From assembly GCA_017163975.1 (NCBI GenBank), contig JAFFSR010000346.1:2195328-2259327 (forward strand): a DNA stretch of 64,000 bases. Direction: 5' to 3'. Below the pieces are notes generated by a model. That model ran no database searches. It was not told where the DNA came from and saw only the letters and a list, made by a program, of their open reading frames with translations. The position numbers and the translations under genes were made by a program. Source of the DNA: Anastatus disparis. Lineage: Eukaryota; Arthropoda; Insecta; Hymenoptera; Eupelmidae. Shown here in pieces: positions 28,720 through 41,300 of this stretch (its first letter is position 1; every line of letters begins with the position of its first letter).

Positions 28720-31700
28720 CTGCAATTTAATGAAATATTTAGTTTTTTGGAATAAATATTTAGTTGATTTAGAAAAATTATCAAGCTAAATTGACTAAAA
28801 ATTTATTCGATTCCAATAAACATTTGCTTGATTTGAATAATAGGATTTGCCATTTAAGCAAATATTTAATTCGTTCAAATCAATATTTAGTTGATTCAAA
28901 CAAATTATCAAGTTGAATTGATTAAATTTTTATTTGGTTTAAATGAATATTTGCTTGTTTTAAAAAAATGGGATTTGCCATTTAATAAAATATTTAATTC
29001 GTTCATATCAATATTCAGTTGATTCAAACAAATTATCAAGTTGAATTGACCAAATATTTATTTGGTTTAAATAAATATTCGCTTGTTCTAAAAAAATTGA
29101 ATTCGCCATTTAATGAAATATTCAATTCGTTCAAATCAATATTTAGTTGATTCAAACAAATTATCAAGTTAAATTGATCAAATATTTATTTGGTTTAAAT
29201 AAATATTTGCTTGTTTTAAAGGAATGGGATTTGCCATTTAATGAAATATTTATTTCGTTCAAATCAATACGTAGTTGATTCAAACAAATTATCAAGTTGA
29301 ATTAACTGAATATTTATTCGGCTTAAATAAATATTTGCTTGTTTTATAAGAATGGGATTTGCCATTTAATAAAATATTTAATTCGTTCATATCAATATTC
29401 AGTTGATTCAAACAAATTATCAAGTTAAATTGATCAAATATTTATTTGGTTCAAATAAATATTCGCTTGTTTTAAAAGAATGGAATTCGCCATTTAATGA
29501 AATATTTAATGCGTTCAAATAAATATTTAGTTGATTCAAACAAATTATCAAGTTGAATTGATTAAATTTTTATTTGGTTTAAATAAATATTTGCTTGTTT
29601 TAAAAGAATGGGATTTGCCATTTAATAAAATATTTTATTTGTTCAAATCAATACTTAGTTGATTCAAACAAATTATCAAGTTGAATTAACTAAATATTTA
29701 TTTGGTTTAAATAAATATTTGCTTGTTTTAAAAGAATGGGATTTGCCATTTAATGAAATATTTTATTTGTTCAAATCAATATTCAGTTGATTGAAACAAA
29801 TTATCAAGTTAAATTGATTATATATTCATTTGGTTTAAATAAATATTTGCTTGTTTTAAAAGAATGGGATTTGCCATTTAATGAAATGTTTATTTCGTTC
29901 AAATCAATACTTAGTTGATTCAAACAAATTATCAAGTTGAATTAATCAAATATTTATTCGGTTTAAATAAATATTTGCTTGTTTTAAAAGAATGGGATTT
30001 GCCATTTAATAAAATATTTAATTCGTTCATATCAATATTCAGTTGATTCAAACAAATTATCAAGTTAAATTGATCAAATATTTATTTGGTTTAAATAAAT
30101 ATTCAGTTGTTTTAAAAGAATGGAATTCGCCATTTAATGAAATATTTAATTCGTTCAAATAAATATTTAGTTGATTCAAACAAATTATCAAGTTGAATTG
30201 ATCAAATTTTTATTTGGTCTAAATAAATATTTGCTTGTTTTAAAAGAATGGGATTTGCCATTTAATAAAATATATAATTCGTTCATATCAATATTCAGTT
30301 GATTCAAACAAATTATCAAGTTGAATTGACCAAATATTTATTTGGTTTAAATAAATATTCGCTTCTTCTAAAAGAATTGAATTCGCCATTTAATGAAATA
30401 TTCAATTCGTTCAAATCAATATTTAGTTGATTCAAACAAATTATCAAGTTAAATTAATCAAATATTTATTTGGTTTAAATAAATATTCGCTTGTTTTAAA
30501 GGAATGGGATTTGCAATTTAATAAAATATTTATTTCGTTCAAATCAATACTTAGTTGATTCAAACAAATTATCAAGTTGAATTAACTAAATATTTATTTG
30601 GTTTAAATAAATATTAGCTTGTTTTAAAAGAATGGGATTTGCCATTTAATGGAATATTTTATTTGTTCAAATCAATATTTAGTTGATTGAAACAAATTAT
30701 CAAGTTAAATTGATTAAATCTTTATTTGGTTTAAATAAATATTTGCTTTTTTTAAAAGAATGGAATTCGCCATTTAATGAAATATTTAATTCGTTCAAAT
30801 CAATATTTAGTTGATTCAAACAAATTATCAAGTTGAATTGATCAAATTTTTATTTGGATTCAATAAATATATGCTTGTTTTAAAAAAATGGGATTTGCCA
30901 TTTAATAAAATATTTAATTCGTTCATATCAATATTCAGTTGATTCAAACAAATTATCAAGTTCAATTGACCAAATATCTATTTGGTTTAAATAAATATTC
31001 ACTTGTTCTAAAAGAATTGAATTCGCCATTTAATGAAATATTTAATTCGTTCAAATCAATATTTAGTTGATTCAAACAAATTATCAAGTTAAATTAATCA
31101 AATATTTATTTGGTTTAAATAAATATTCGCTTGTTTTAAAGGAATGGGATTTGCCATTTAATGAAATATTTTATTTGTTCAAATCAATATTTAGTTGATT
31201 GAAACAAATTATCATGTTAAATTGATTAAATCTTTATTTGGTTTAAATAAATATTTGCTTTTTTTAAAAGAATGGAATTCGCCATTTAATGAAATATTTA
31301 ATTCGTTCAAATCAATATTTAGTTGATTCAAACAAATTATCAAGTTGAATTGATTAAAAATTTATTCGGTTTAAATGAATATTTGCTTGTTTTAAAAGAA
31401 TGGGATTTGCCATTTAATAAAATATTTTATTTGTTCAAATCAATACTTAGTTGATTCAAACAAATTATCAAGTTGAATTAACTAAATATTTATTTGGTTT
31501 AAATAAATATTAGCTTGTTTTAAAAGAATGGGATTTGCCATTTAATGAAATATTTTATTTGTTCAAATCAATATTTAGTTGATTGAAACAAATTATCAAG
31601 TTAAATTGATTAAATCTTTATTTGGTTTAAATAAATATTTGCTTTTTTTTAAAGAATGGAATGCGCCATTTAATGAAATATTTATCTCGTTCAAATCAAT

Positions 31701-31915
31701 ATTTAGTTGATTCAAACAAATTATCAAGTTGAATTGATTAAAAATTTATTCGGTTTGAATGAATATTTGCTTGTTTTAAAAGAATGGGATTTGCCATTTA
31801 ATGAAATATTTATTTCGTTCAAATCAATATTTAGTTGATTCAAACAAATTATCAAGTTGAATTAACTAAGTATTTATTTGGTTCAAATAAATATTTGCTT
31901 GTTTTGAGAGTGTGA
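28720..31915. repeat. Satellite array B, 128-bp units with higher-order pattern
   Basis: GCCATTTAAT occurs at 28977, 29105, 29233, 29361 and 29489, an exact 128-bp step. About 25 units are present. Other landmarks are AACAAATTATCAAGTTGAAT and TTTGGTTTAAATAAATATTT. Variants recur in register: the unit with TTCATATCAATATTCAGTTG followed by TTGACCAAATA appears near 28996, 30275 and 30915, i.e. 10 and then 5 units apart. That implies a 5-unit (640-bp) higher-order repeat. Confidence 0.9.
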
Positions 31916-32103
31916 GAAATTTATTTCAATGAAATATTTAATTGTTCAAACTAAAAATTTTATTTAAAGTAATCAAATATTTATTGCATTTAACTTAATA
32001 TTGTGGTTTGGTTGAAATAAATATTTGTTAGGGAGTACTGGAACAAACCATTTAGTTGAACTAAATAAGATTTTATTGAAATCACTAAATTTTTTTTTTA
32101 GTG

Positions 32104-32926
32104 TATGTAGTTTCACCAGGATTGTGGGGGTATCGTTTAATCGTGAATAGAGAATTTGAAGTTAAAAGATTATGAAATGAAAAATAAATTACGAAAGATC
32201 ATACAAACCAAGGGCCAACACTGTTGCGTCGCACCATGTTAATTCCACGAAATCACATCTGTTTCGTGGTATTTCAATAAACAAACGACTCGTTCGAGCA
32301 CGGCATGTAAAGAGGTGGCAGCACATCGCGGTCATCATAGTCAAATTTTTCTATACTCAGGTCACTTTGCGCCCGAGTTATCGAGTCAAAGCAAGTCATT
32401 AGTACAGTCAGTTCATAGCCAAGCGCGACCGAATACACACCTCATTGCACGCCACGCGTCACGAGTCTCGTCTTACAAATAGATTCGTGTCCTAGTACAC
32501 ATCATTAAAACTGTAATAGACATTACGTTGATCTTACTTAGAATCAAAGTCTATTACATCGTTTTCAAATTCAATTGCAACAAACATTACATTGATTCTT
32601 CCTTAAAATCAACGTTTGTTGTATACTCTGATTAAAAGCCGCGCGCGCACGCAAACCGAAAGCATATGCAATCGTTTACCGTATCTTGCGTTAATTTTAA
32701 GTGCGATAATTCAGTGTTGTAATTTTTAATAAAAAGGGTTTTTTATGCCGAAAGGCTTTTTCCCTCTATATTTGTGTTAACTTTATTTCTTAGCCTTTTA
32801 GCTTCTTTCTTATAAAGTTTAAATTTAATACAATTTCTGTCATTTATAATTTAATCATTTTAGAGTCAGTGAAGTGAAAATTTGAGTAAGTGTAGTGAAA
32901 TAATAAATCCAGTTAAATTCATTTCC

Positions 32927-32987
<61 letters not shown>

Positions 32988-33180
32988 AACTGTTATTTCT
33001 GGGACGTAAAAATGATATATAACAGTTATTTCTGGGACGAAATTTGGAACCTGACTGTTAATTCTGGGACGCGGATTAGGTATATAATTATTAAGTTTAT
33101 CGCTCTGGAGCAACTCCCGGGACGCGGGTAGACGCGGATAGAACACAACCGTTACTTCTATGATACAAAATTAAAATATA
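32104..33180. other. Unassigned, moderately GC-rich then TA-rich
   Basis: No gene was found. The stretch 32150-32700 is richer in GC than its neighbours (GCCACGCGTCACGAGTCTCG near 32451). It has a short imperfect duplication of an ACATTACGTTGATCTT / ACATTACATTGATTCTT phrase near 32521 and 32583. It might be an LTR or untranslated piece of an element. A TA microsatellite lies at about 32930-32983. TTCTGGGACG-type phrases repeat four times at 32997-33122. Confidence 0.5.
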
Positions 33181-34130
33181 TCTGTCATTTATGAATACTT
33201 TATCATAACAACCTTTTTCAAAGGGATGCGTTTTCACGACATTTTGTCTTAAAATATACTACTGCAATACTTGTAGATAAGTAAACATTTCCACGACAAT
33301 GACACTACAACGTTACATTTTTAACATTTTTTGTATACATTTCCACGACAGTGAGATAAATCAGCCTCATATTCTTCAGTTGAAGCTTTCAAATACATTT
33401 TCAAGACATTAAAGATAAACTCATTACTAACTACATCTTATGCACTCACTTCCATGACGGTAATATGAATCACCCGGTCATTCTGTAGTTAAAATTTTCA
33501 AATTAGATAATTTTTAAGATTGCAAAAAACTTTTGAACTTATTTTCGCGACGGTAAAGTTAAGAAGAATATCATTTACTGTACGCACTTTCACGAAAGTA
33601 AGGTTAATTAGCTAGTTATTCTGTAGTCAAAATTTTCAATATAGATAATTTTTTAAGTTATACAAAGCTTTTGAATTTATTTTTACGTCAAAAGAGAATA
33701 TCATTAATGATAATATTTTTTGTACGTCTTTCCAGGGCAGAGAGATGAATCAGCCCAATATTCCTAATTTAATACTTTAGAATTAAATAATTATTGAAGT
33801 TATACGAAACTTTTAAATATATTCCCACTAAATTAGAAATATGCAGATTATTATTAGTAACTGCATTTTCTCTACGCCATTTGCGAAACTAAGGTAAATC
33901 ATCCCAATATTCTTGATTTAAAATTTTCAAAATCATACAAATCTTTAAATATATTTCTCCTGCAGTGTAGATAAAGAGAGTATCATCGCTTACTAAATTT
34001 TCTGCATGCACTTTCACAACAGTTTGAGATAAATTAACTAATCATTCTTCATTAAAATATTTGTATTGATAAATAATTTCTCTGGATATATGAAACTTTA
34101 AAATACATTTTTACCTTAGTAGAGAAAAGA

Positions 34131-34302
34131 AGATTTTTTTTTGTCGATGCTAATCAGCGACGGAGCTCGTAAGTGTGTTGGTGAACAAAGCACATGTAAT
34201 GTACAATGGTGCTTGTATCAATTGGCTGAGAGCGGGATTCGAACCCTAAACCTCGAGATTACGATTCCAACGCTCTACCGACCGAGCTACAGACCGGCTC
34301 TG
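34131..34302 (-). mobile_element. tRNA-headed SINE (minus orientation)
   Basis: On the minus strand the head reads GTAGCTCGGTCGGTAGAGCG (Pol III box A-like, near 34290-34270) and GGGTTCGAATCCC (box B, near 34250-34238). A body of about 90 bases and a terminal A-run (the T-run at 34132-34142) follow. Flanks AGAGAAAAGAAGATT and AGAGATAAGAAGATT look like a target duplication of about 15 bp. The anticodon stem does not pair well, so this is a tRNA-derived repeat rather than a tRNA gene. Confidence 0.75.
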
Positions 34303-34973
34303 AGAGAGATAAGAAGATTATTACACCAAAATGAATCAGCTAGTAATTCTGTATTCATAATTTCCGTAACAGATAAATTTTAAGGTATTACGAAACTTTC
34401 AAATACATTTTCACAACATTGAAAATAAGAATGTCATGGTTAATAACATTTTTTATGCGCGTTTCCACGACAGTAAGATAAAGCAGACAAATATAATACA
34501 TTTAAAGTTTACAAATTATATAATTTATAAGGTTACACCAAACTTTTGAATACATTTCTACGATAGTAAAGATAAGAAGTTTATCATTATCAACCACATT
34601 TACTGCAGGATCTTTCACAAAAATAAGTCGAATTGGCGAGACATTTTGTACTTGAAATTTTCAAATTAGATAATTTTTAGAGTTGTACAAATATTTAAAT
34701 AGGTTTTCACTACAATAATGATAAAGAGATTATTATTACTAACAAAATGTTCTGTAAGCACTCCTATGACATTAAGGTAAATTAGCTGATTATTCTGTAG
34801 TTAAAATTTTCAAATAAAATAATTTTTAAGGTCGTACGAAATATTCTAATTCGTTTTCACGACAGTATAGATAAGGAAAATAACATTATAACATTTTTTT
34901 ACGCATTTTCAGAACAATAAAATAAATCTGTCCGAAATTTTTATACAATACTTCTAAATTAAATAATTTTTCA

Positions 34974-35501
34974 ACTAGCAATAATCGCACCTCGGTAGAC
35001 CCTCATTGGTTACGATATCGCCACTGCGCAAATTTTTTAAGAGCGTCAGCGGTGTAATCGGCTAAGGCACACGCCTTATACGGTCTCTACACTTTCGCTC
35101 TGAGCGATCGGCGGTTCGATTCCCGGTGAAAACACTTGAAATTTTTTTCAGGCCTTTTTCATCGGAAAAAGAATCCCCTAGTGCGATGGGTAAATGTTCC
35201 TGGCGTGGGTTTCCTCCAGGGGGGGTTTTCCCTACGTCACAGACCTTAGGTCTGGGCAAATGCGGGAACCTACCGTGGAAATTTACTTACGACTGTTCTT
35301 GGAGCGCGGCAGTCCATGATTTCCCGGGTATTCGATAGTAATTAAGTTAGGTAAATAAAAAACGAGGTTCAGATAACAGTTCAAGATAATAAATAGTTAA
35401 AGTGTTGGATACATCCCCACACAGAGGTGGTGCAGGATATATAGCAGATAGGCTGGGAATACCAGGGGCCACTAGGGCAAAATAAAAAAAAAATAAAATA
35501 G
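34974..35501 (+). mobile_element. tRNA-headed SINE (plus orientation), ~0.5 kb
   Basis: A head at about 35043-35130 has AGCGGTGTAATCGGCTAAGG (box A-like) and a perfect box B, GGTTCGATTCC (35112-35122). The body carries GGGTTTCCTCCAGGGGGGGT, and the tail is an A-rich run at 35480-35500. AATAATTTTTCAA on the left and AATAATTTTTAAA on the right suggest a 12-13 bp target duplication. About 65 bases precede the tRNA-like head, so the 5' boundary may be later or the SINE composite. Confidence 0.75.
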
Positions 35502-36360
35502 AATAATTTTTAAAGTTATACCAAACTTTGAAATACATTTTCACAATAGTATAGATATGAAGATTATTTTTACTGACTACATTTCCGCTACGCACATTAC
35601 AACAGTAACATAAATCAGCGCGACATTCTTAATTTGAAAATTTTAAATTCAATGATTTTCCAGATTATACAAGACTTTCAAATACATTTTCACTACAGTA
35701 CAAATGAGAAGATTATTTTAACTACATTTTTTGTAAGCACTTTCACAACAGTAAAATGAGTCAGCCAGATATTCTGTATTAAACTTTGAAACTAAATAAT
35801 TTTGGATTATACAAAACTTCCAAATATATTTCCACGAAAGAAAATATAAGGAGACTATTATTACCTACTATATTTTTGGGTGTATTTTCATCAGAATAAG
35901 GTTAATCGATTAGATAGTCTGTATTTAAAATTTATAAATACATTTTCACTACAGTGGAGATGAGTAGATTATTATTACTATCTACATTTCACATATGCAC
36001 TTCCAGAATAGTAAGATAAATAAGCTTCGTATTTTTTATTTAGAATTCCTAAAATTAATAAATGCCAAGATTATACAAAACTTCCACATAAATCCTTAAC
36101 ATAGTAATAACAGAAAGATTTTCATTACTAACTATATTTTCTATACGCACTTTTATGGCAGTTCAATTTATTTTCACTACAGAACAGATGAAAAGACTAC
36201 ATCACAATAACCTATTTTTTGTAAACACTTCCACGGCAGTAAGATGGGTCAGCCCAAAATTCTTAATTTAAAATACTCAAGTAAAAAAAATTTTCAAGGT
36301 AATACAAAACTTTCGAATACATTTCCGCTACAGTACATCTAAGGAAATTGTTACCATAAG

Positions 36361-37565
36361 TACTTTATTCATTTATTCAAATTACATCTGTTTCTATGTC
36401 TAAATGTGTGCGTTGAAATCTGTATGTCTGCATGTCTGTATGAGAGAGTTGTAACATGGCGATTTGCATGTCAGTGAGGCGCGCATAGGCAAGATGGCAG
36501 AAGGAAACGAAACGCCGATTAGATGCTAGCACACACACGAGCGCGCGACTTGTATATGTATATATGCGGTAGGAGCACACCGCTGAGCCGGCAACTATAA
36601 CACATAACTGAGCCTGGGTCTTAGGAGACCCTCTGTCCTTTTCTTGCGGCGCGCGCAGCGCCGGCAGAGAGAAGAAGGCGACGCCGTCGCCATTGTTCCT
36701 TCTGCCGTTAGAGAAGCCGCGCGTTATATATCATTGCTCGAAGTTACTTTTTTTTTTGTTTGTGCACGCTCCAGGATATTAACGGCCGTCACTGGTGGAC
36801 TGGCGTTATTTGTCTCGTTGCGTAGAGATATTTTTATAGCCGTTTGAGTGAATGCGTGAGCTTAGATTACTTAAGCTATAGTTGTATTCACGACATTGTT
36901 GCGGCGCGTGTGTGTGTCGCGGCATTGACACGGGCCGTGGATCGCCATTCGGTTAGCCCGTTTTTTTAATCTTTATAGCTTCTCCCCTATTCCAGCGTGT
37001 CTTGTCCTTGTGTTTTTTTCTTGTGTGCGCCGGCGGATAGCACTCGCCCGTGGACTAGCCTTTTTTTTGCCATCCTCCAGCTAAACTATCTAGCTACCGG
37101 CGTCGCGGAAACGATTCGCGACTGGCGCCCTTGTATCACAGCGCAGTGTCCAACCCAGTTAATTGTATCTTATCGTGTTTTTGTTTAATGAACCTCCGTA
37201 CTTACTACCTCGTGATTGAACACTGTTTTTTTTATTTACGTGTGTCCGACATAATCCCCACGGACGTCACACAGTTATATAGGCTTTAACAACACATTTA
37301 CAGTGGAGTCACTCTAATTATTTCACATTTCTTTTCTTTAATCATAAAACCTACACTCTTATTCCTATTCTTCTTCAAATATTCTTCTCCATAATCTGTC
37401 CTGTACTGATCTATCCCTTATCATTCTTTTTTCCTCTCCGTGCTTTTTTACGATCCTATATTTCACTCTCTCTCTCTCTCTCTCCCTTCTCTTTCTTGTT
37501 TTTTCCATACTATCAGGGCACATCAATTACCACACCTTTACTCATCCTACCTCTTCTAAATTTCT
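36361..37565. other. GC-richer, CpG-bearing block of unknown origin
   Basis: This region contrasts sharply with its neighbours. It contains GCGGCGCGCGCAGCGCCGGC near 36647, GCGGCGCGTGTGTGTGTCGC near 36901 and a 16-base hairpin GGGTCTTAGGAGACCC at 36617-36632. Short open frames of 60-70 codons exist on both strands but show no recognisable domain. It resembles a 5' untranslated or promoter region, either of a retroelement (BEL/Pao, non-LTR) or a displaced host gene. Neither is proven. A CT microsatellite lies at about 37463-37485. Confidence 0.45.
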
Positions 37566-37569
37566 TTAA

Positions 37570-37950
37570 GAGGAGGTCACGTATCTCTGTCCTTTTCTAA
37601 TCAAAGAATTCAGTTTTTTACAGAAACTAATGACTTCATCAAAAAATGAAGAGAAAGCCGCATCTCGTAATAAAAAAAGCAATATTTTCTTTAATAAGAA
37701 AAAATTAATTTTATCGCTTCGTTTTCAAGAAAACCTTGAAAAACCAAATTGTCCACCCTAACCTCTATGATTTGAGTTTTTCAAGGTTTTCTTGAAAACA
37801 AAGCAATTAAATTAATTTTTTCTTATCAAAGAAAATATTGCTTTTTTTATTACGAGATGCTGCTTTCTCTTCATTTTTTGATAAAGTTATTAGTTTCTGT
37901 AAAAATCTGAATTCTTTGATTAGAAAAGGACAGAGATACGTGACCTCCTC
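37570..37950. mobile_element. 381-bp near-perfect hairpin MITE with TTAA target duplication
   Basis: The ends are GAGGAGGTCACGTATCTCTG and its exact reverse complement. TTAA flanks both sides (37566-37569 and 37951-37954). The arms match for about 170 bp with very few mismatches around a short centre near 37745-37790. It shares GTATCTCTGTCCTTTTCTAA and the AATATTTTCTTT...GTTTTCAAG block with the MITE at 14408. The near-perfect arms point to recent arrival. Confidence 0.9.
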
Positions 37951-37954
37951 TTAA

Positions 37955-38300
37955 CAGCCAATTTCATTTTTTTACATCTTCAAAAATCATCCATTCTATA
38001 TTTTCACTTGCTTCCAGCATTTCTACCAGCCATTTTGCATTACCTACATCTTTCTCTATCTATTCGTCTAGCTTCTTAAGGCTCTTCTTTCGTCTTTTCA
38101 ATACCAACAGTTTCTCCTTTCTATATGTTCTAACAATGTATGATATAATTTTCCCTTCTTGGCACTTATACTCTCATCCTATTTTCTTTCATCAATCATC
38201 TCACCTTCACTCAACTCCATTTCCATTTCTCTCTCTATTTTATTTTAAAATTTTACCTCAAACTAAATTTAATTTTAGTATTCTAATTTGTGTGCCTCTC
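37955..38300. other. Pyrimidine-rich spacer, nothing recognised
   Basis: T- and C-rich on the + strand (for example CTTTCTATATGTTCTAAC near 38117). It has the same texture as 37310-37560 on the other side of the MITE, so the MITE split a single unannotated stretch. Confidence 0.5.
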
Positions 38301-41300
38301 TATGTAAACTGATTATTGGTGAAACGAACATTTGAAATATGTTATTGTATAAAAACATTTCCACCCCAGTAATAACTACAATGTTACGAACAAAAAAAAA
38401 TAAAATAAAACAATGTTACGAATAAATGCAACATCAGTGTTGGGAGACTTGGAAGCCTCCAATCCTTTGTATATTGTTCTTTCGATTATCAATACTTGTA
38501 ACATGAATATTCAATATAAGAGAAATGATGTGTTTAGTAAATAAGACTGTGGAGAAAATAAACATTTCAACAAATACTTCTACTGTTATAAAAAGCATTT
38601 CATCTACTTGCACTGGTAGAGAAATTATAATAAAAATGACTATTAAAAAAATTTACACATATTTTTGTACATAACAAGCAAAAGCTCACTGGCTAATGAT
38701 GATGCACTCTTTCATTACGATAACTACATTTCCACGAAACTAACGATCATCAAAAGTATATTGCCGTTCATATTGCAATGGGGCTATTATTTTAGCATAT
38801 CAGCTATTTTAACTTGTGAGGAATATTAAATTCCTATTTGTTAGAAATTCTTCGTCGTGCAATGCCATACATAGTCATAATTAACACATTAAAGCCAGGA
38901 TAAAGTAGAAAGACATTTCCACAACAGCAACAATTGACAAAATCATAATCATTCTGGAGATCCGTGTTTGAACATATGAATTATTCAAATCATGCTTATT
39001 TTATATTTTACTTTAGAAGTTTATAGTATTCTTAGTTACTGAAGGCGTAATAATGTATTCACTCTATAGGGAGGGATAAATAACCCGTTCTTAATGAAAT
39101 ATCTTAGCTATTCCGAAAATCAAGTCATAGACTATTAGTAGTGTTAAAGAACGTAAAGCGAACATTTAAAATATGTTATTGTATGGAAATATTCACAAGA
39201 CAGAAATAATTACAATGCTAGAAATAAATGCAACATCAGGATTATAAGACTTGGAAGCCCCCAATCATTTGTATATATTTATTTCGATTATCAATACTTG
39301 TAACAAGTACATTCAATATAAGGGAAATAATATGTTTAGTGAAACAGACAAAAAAGATCTACTTGCAGTAGTGAAAAAATGATTATTAAAAAAAAATTAA
39401 CACATATTTATGTATACAGCAACCAAAAGCTGGCAAGCTAATCGTAATGCAACCAGTTACGACAATAATTACATTTCCACGATAGTAACGATTATCAAAA
39501 GTGTTCATATTAGAATAAGGCTATATATAAGCATGTCAACTATTTTAATGTATATGAAATATTATGTTACTATTCTTCAAAAATGCTCATCTGTGAAAAA
39601 GATTACGCAGTCATAATCGACACATTATTGCCAGGATAAAGAAGACATTTCCAGGACAGGAAAAATTCTCAAATTTAGAATGACTCTAGCGGTTTGCGAT
39701 TAGACATATATTTTATTCAAATCATGTTTTATTTATAATATATTTGAAAAATTTATAGTATGTTTATCTATTGCTGACGTGATAATGTATTTAATCTATA
39801 AAAAGTAACAGACAATCAGCTTTTTAGAAAATGCCTTCGTTTTTCTGAATGACAGGTCATAGACTTTGAGTATTGTAAAAGAACATAAAGCGAATATTTA
39901 AAATATGTTATTTTAAGAAAACATTTCCACAACAATAATAATGACAATGTTAGGAATTAATGCAACATCAGAATTGGTAGAATTAGGGGCTTCCAATCAT
40001 TTGTATATATTTATTTCGATTATCAATACTTGTAAGATGTAAATTCAATATAAGGGAAATAATATGTTCAGTAGAAAAGACAAAAAAGAAGACCTATTTT
40101 TCAGTAGTGGAAAAATGACTATTGAAAAAGAAATTGATATATTTTTGTATACAACAGGTATAAGCTGGCAGGCTAATCATAATGCAAACAGTTAGCAGGA
40201 TAATTACATTTCCACCACAGTAACCATTATCAAAAGTGTATTACTGTTCATATTGGAATAAGGCTATATATAAGCATGTCAACTATTTTAATCTATAAGA
40301 AATATTAAGTTTGTATTCTTCAAAAATGCTCATCTGTGAAATAGCTTACTCAGTCATAATCGACACCTTACTGCCAGGATAAAAAAGACATTTCCACGAC
40401 AGGAAAAATTCTCAAATTTAGAATGACTCTAACGGTTTGCGATTGAACATATATTTTATTCGAATCATGTTTTATTTATAATATATTTAAAAAATTTATA
40501 GTATGTTAATTTATTACTGACGTGATAATCTATTTAATCTATAAAAAGTAACAGACAATCAGCTTTTTATAAAATTCCTTCGTTTTTCTGAATAACAGGT
40601 CATAGACTATCAGTAGTATAGAAGAACATAACGCGAATACTTAAAATATGTTGTTTTGAGAGAACATTCCAACGACAATAATAATTACAATGTTAGGAAT
40701 TAATGCAACATTAGGACTGCGAGTCTTAGGGGCCTCCAATCATTTGTATATTCTTCTTTCAATTATCAATTCTTTTAACATGTACATTTTATGTAAAGGA
40801 GATAATGTGTTTAGTAAAAAAGGCAGAAAAGAAGATCTACTTGCTGTAGTGGGAAAATGACTATTGAAAAAAAAAATTGACACATATTTTTGTATACAAC
40901 AAGCAAAAGTTGGCAAGCTAATCATAATGTAACCAGTTAGTACGATAATTACATTTCCAAGACAGTAACGATTATCAAAAGTGTATTACTGTTCATATTG
41001 GAATGAGCCTATATATAAGCAAGTCAACTATTTAAATCTATATAAAATATTTAGTTTCTATTCTTTGAATATGCTTATCTGTCAAATGGCATTTGCAGTC
41101 ATAATCGATACGTTGGTTCCAGGATAAAATAGACATTTTCACGTCAGGAACAATTCTTAAAATTAGAATGATTCTGGCGGATTGCGTTTAAACACATATA
41201 TTTTATTCGAATCATATTTATTCATAATATATTTAAAAAATTTATAGTATGTTCATCTATTACTGACGTGATAATGTATTTAATTTATAAAAAGTAACAG

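Larger units (their letters stand above)
19318..32103. mobile_element. Giant TIR-bounded satellite element (12.8 kb including a nested DIRS)
   Basis: The left end at 19318 reads CACTG, nine A, then TTTAGT. The reverse complement of the right end at 32103 reads CACTA, nine A, then TTTAGT. That is a 20-bp terminal inverted repeat with one mismatch, flanked by TA at 19316-19317 and 32104-32105. The interior has no own gene: a 201-bp satellite on the left, a 128-bp satellite on the right, and a DIRS retrotransposon inserted in the left satellite family. Removing the DIRS leaves about 7.6 kb. CACT-type ends recall CACTA-like and related DNA transposons, but a TA duplication fits other groups, so I do not assign a superfamily. 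Confidence 0.65.
33180..36360. repeat. Degenerate ~140-bp repeat array D (TTTCCACGACAG family)
   Basis: Alternating half-units are visible: TTTCCACGACAGTGAGATAA with AATCAGCC and TTAAAATTTTCAAATTAGAT, and TTTTCACGACAGTATAGATA with AAGAGATTATTATTACT. One full unit is roughly 130-150 bp and about 20 copies lie here, each strongly diverged. The core word TTTCCACGACAG is also found three times per unit in the 742-bp satellite further right. Two SINEs have inserted. Open frames are chance. Confidence 0.7.

Noticed and set aside
28720..31915. Regularly spaced repeats that superficially resemble a CRISPR array
   Set aside because: Repeat and spacer are not separable: the whole 128-bp unit is conserved, no cas genes exist, and the context is eukaryotic.
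32150..32900. Calling a solo LTR
   Set aside because: Texture is suggestive, but no TG...CA ends with a target duplication or second copy could be shown, so it is left unassigned.
34230..34305. A true tRNA gene on the minus strand
   Set aside because: Box A and B fit, but the anticodon and acceptor stems do not pair, and there is an A-tail with flanking duplications, so a SINE fits better.
35126..35338. 70-codon ORF in the plus-strand SINE and its antisense partner
   Set aside because: It lies wholly inside the SINE body and head; SINEs are non-coding.
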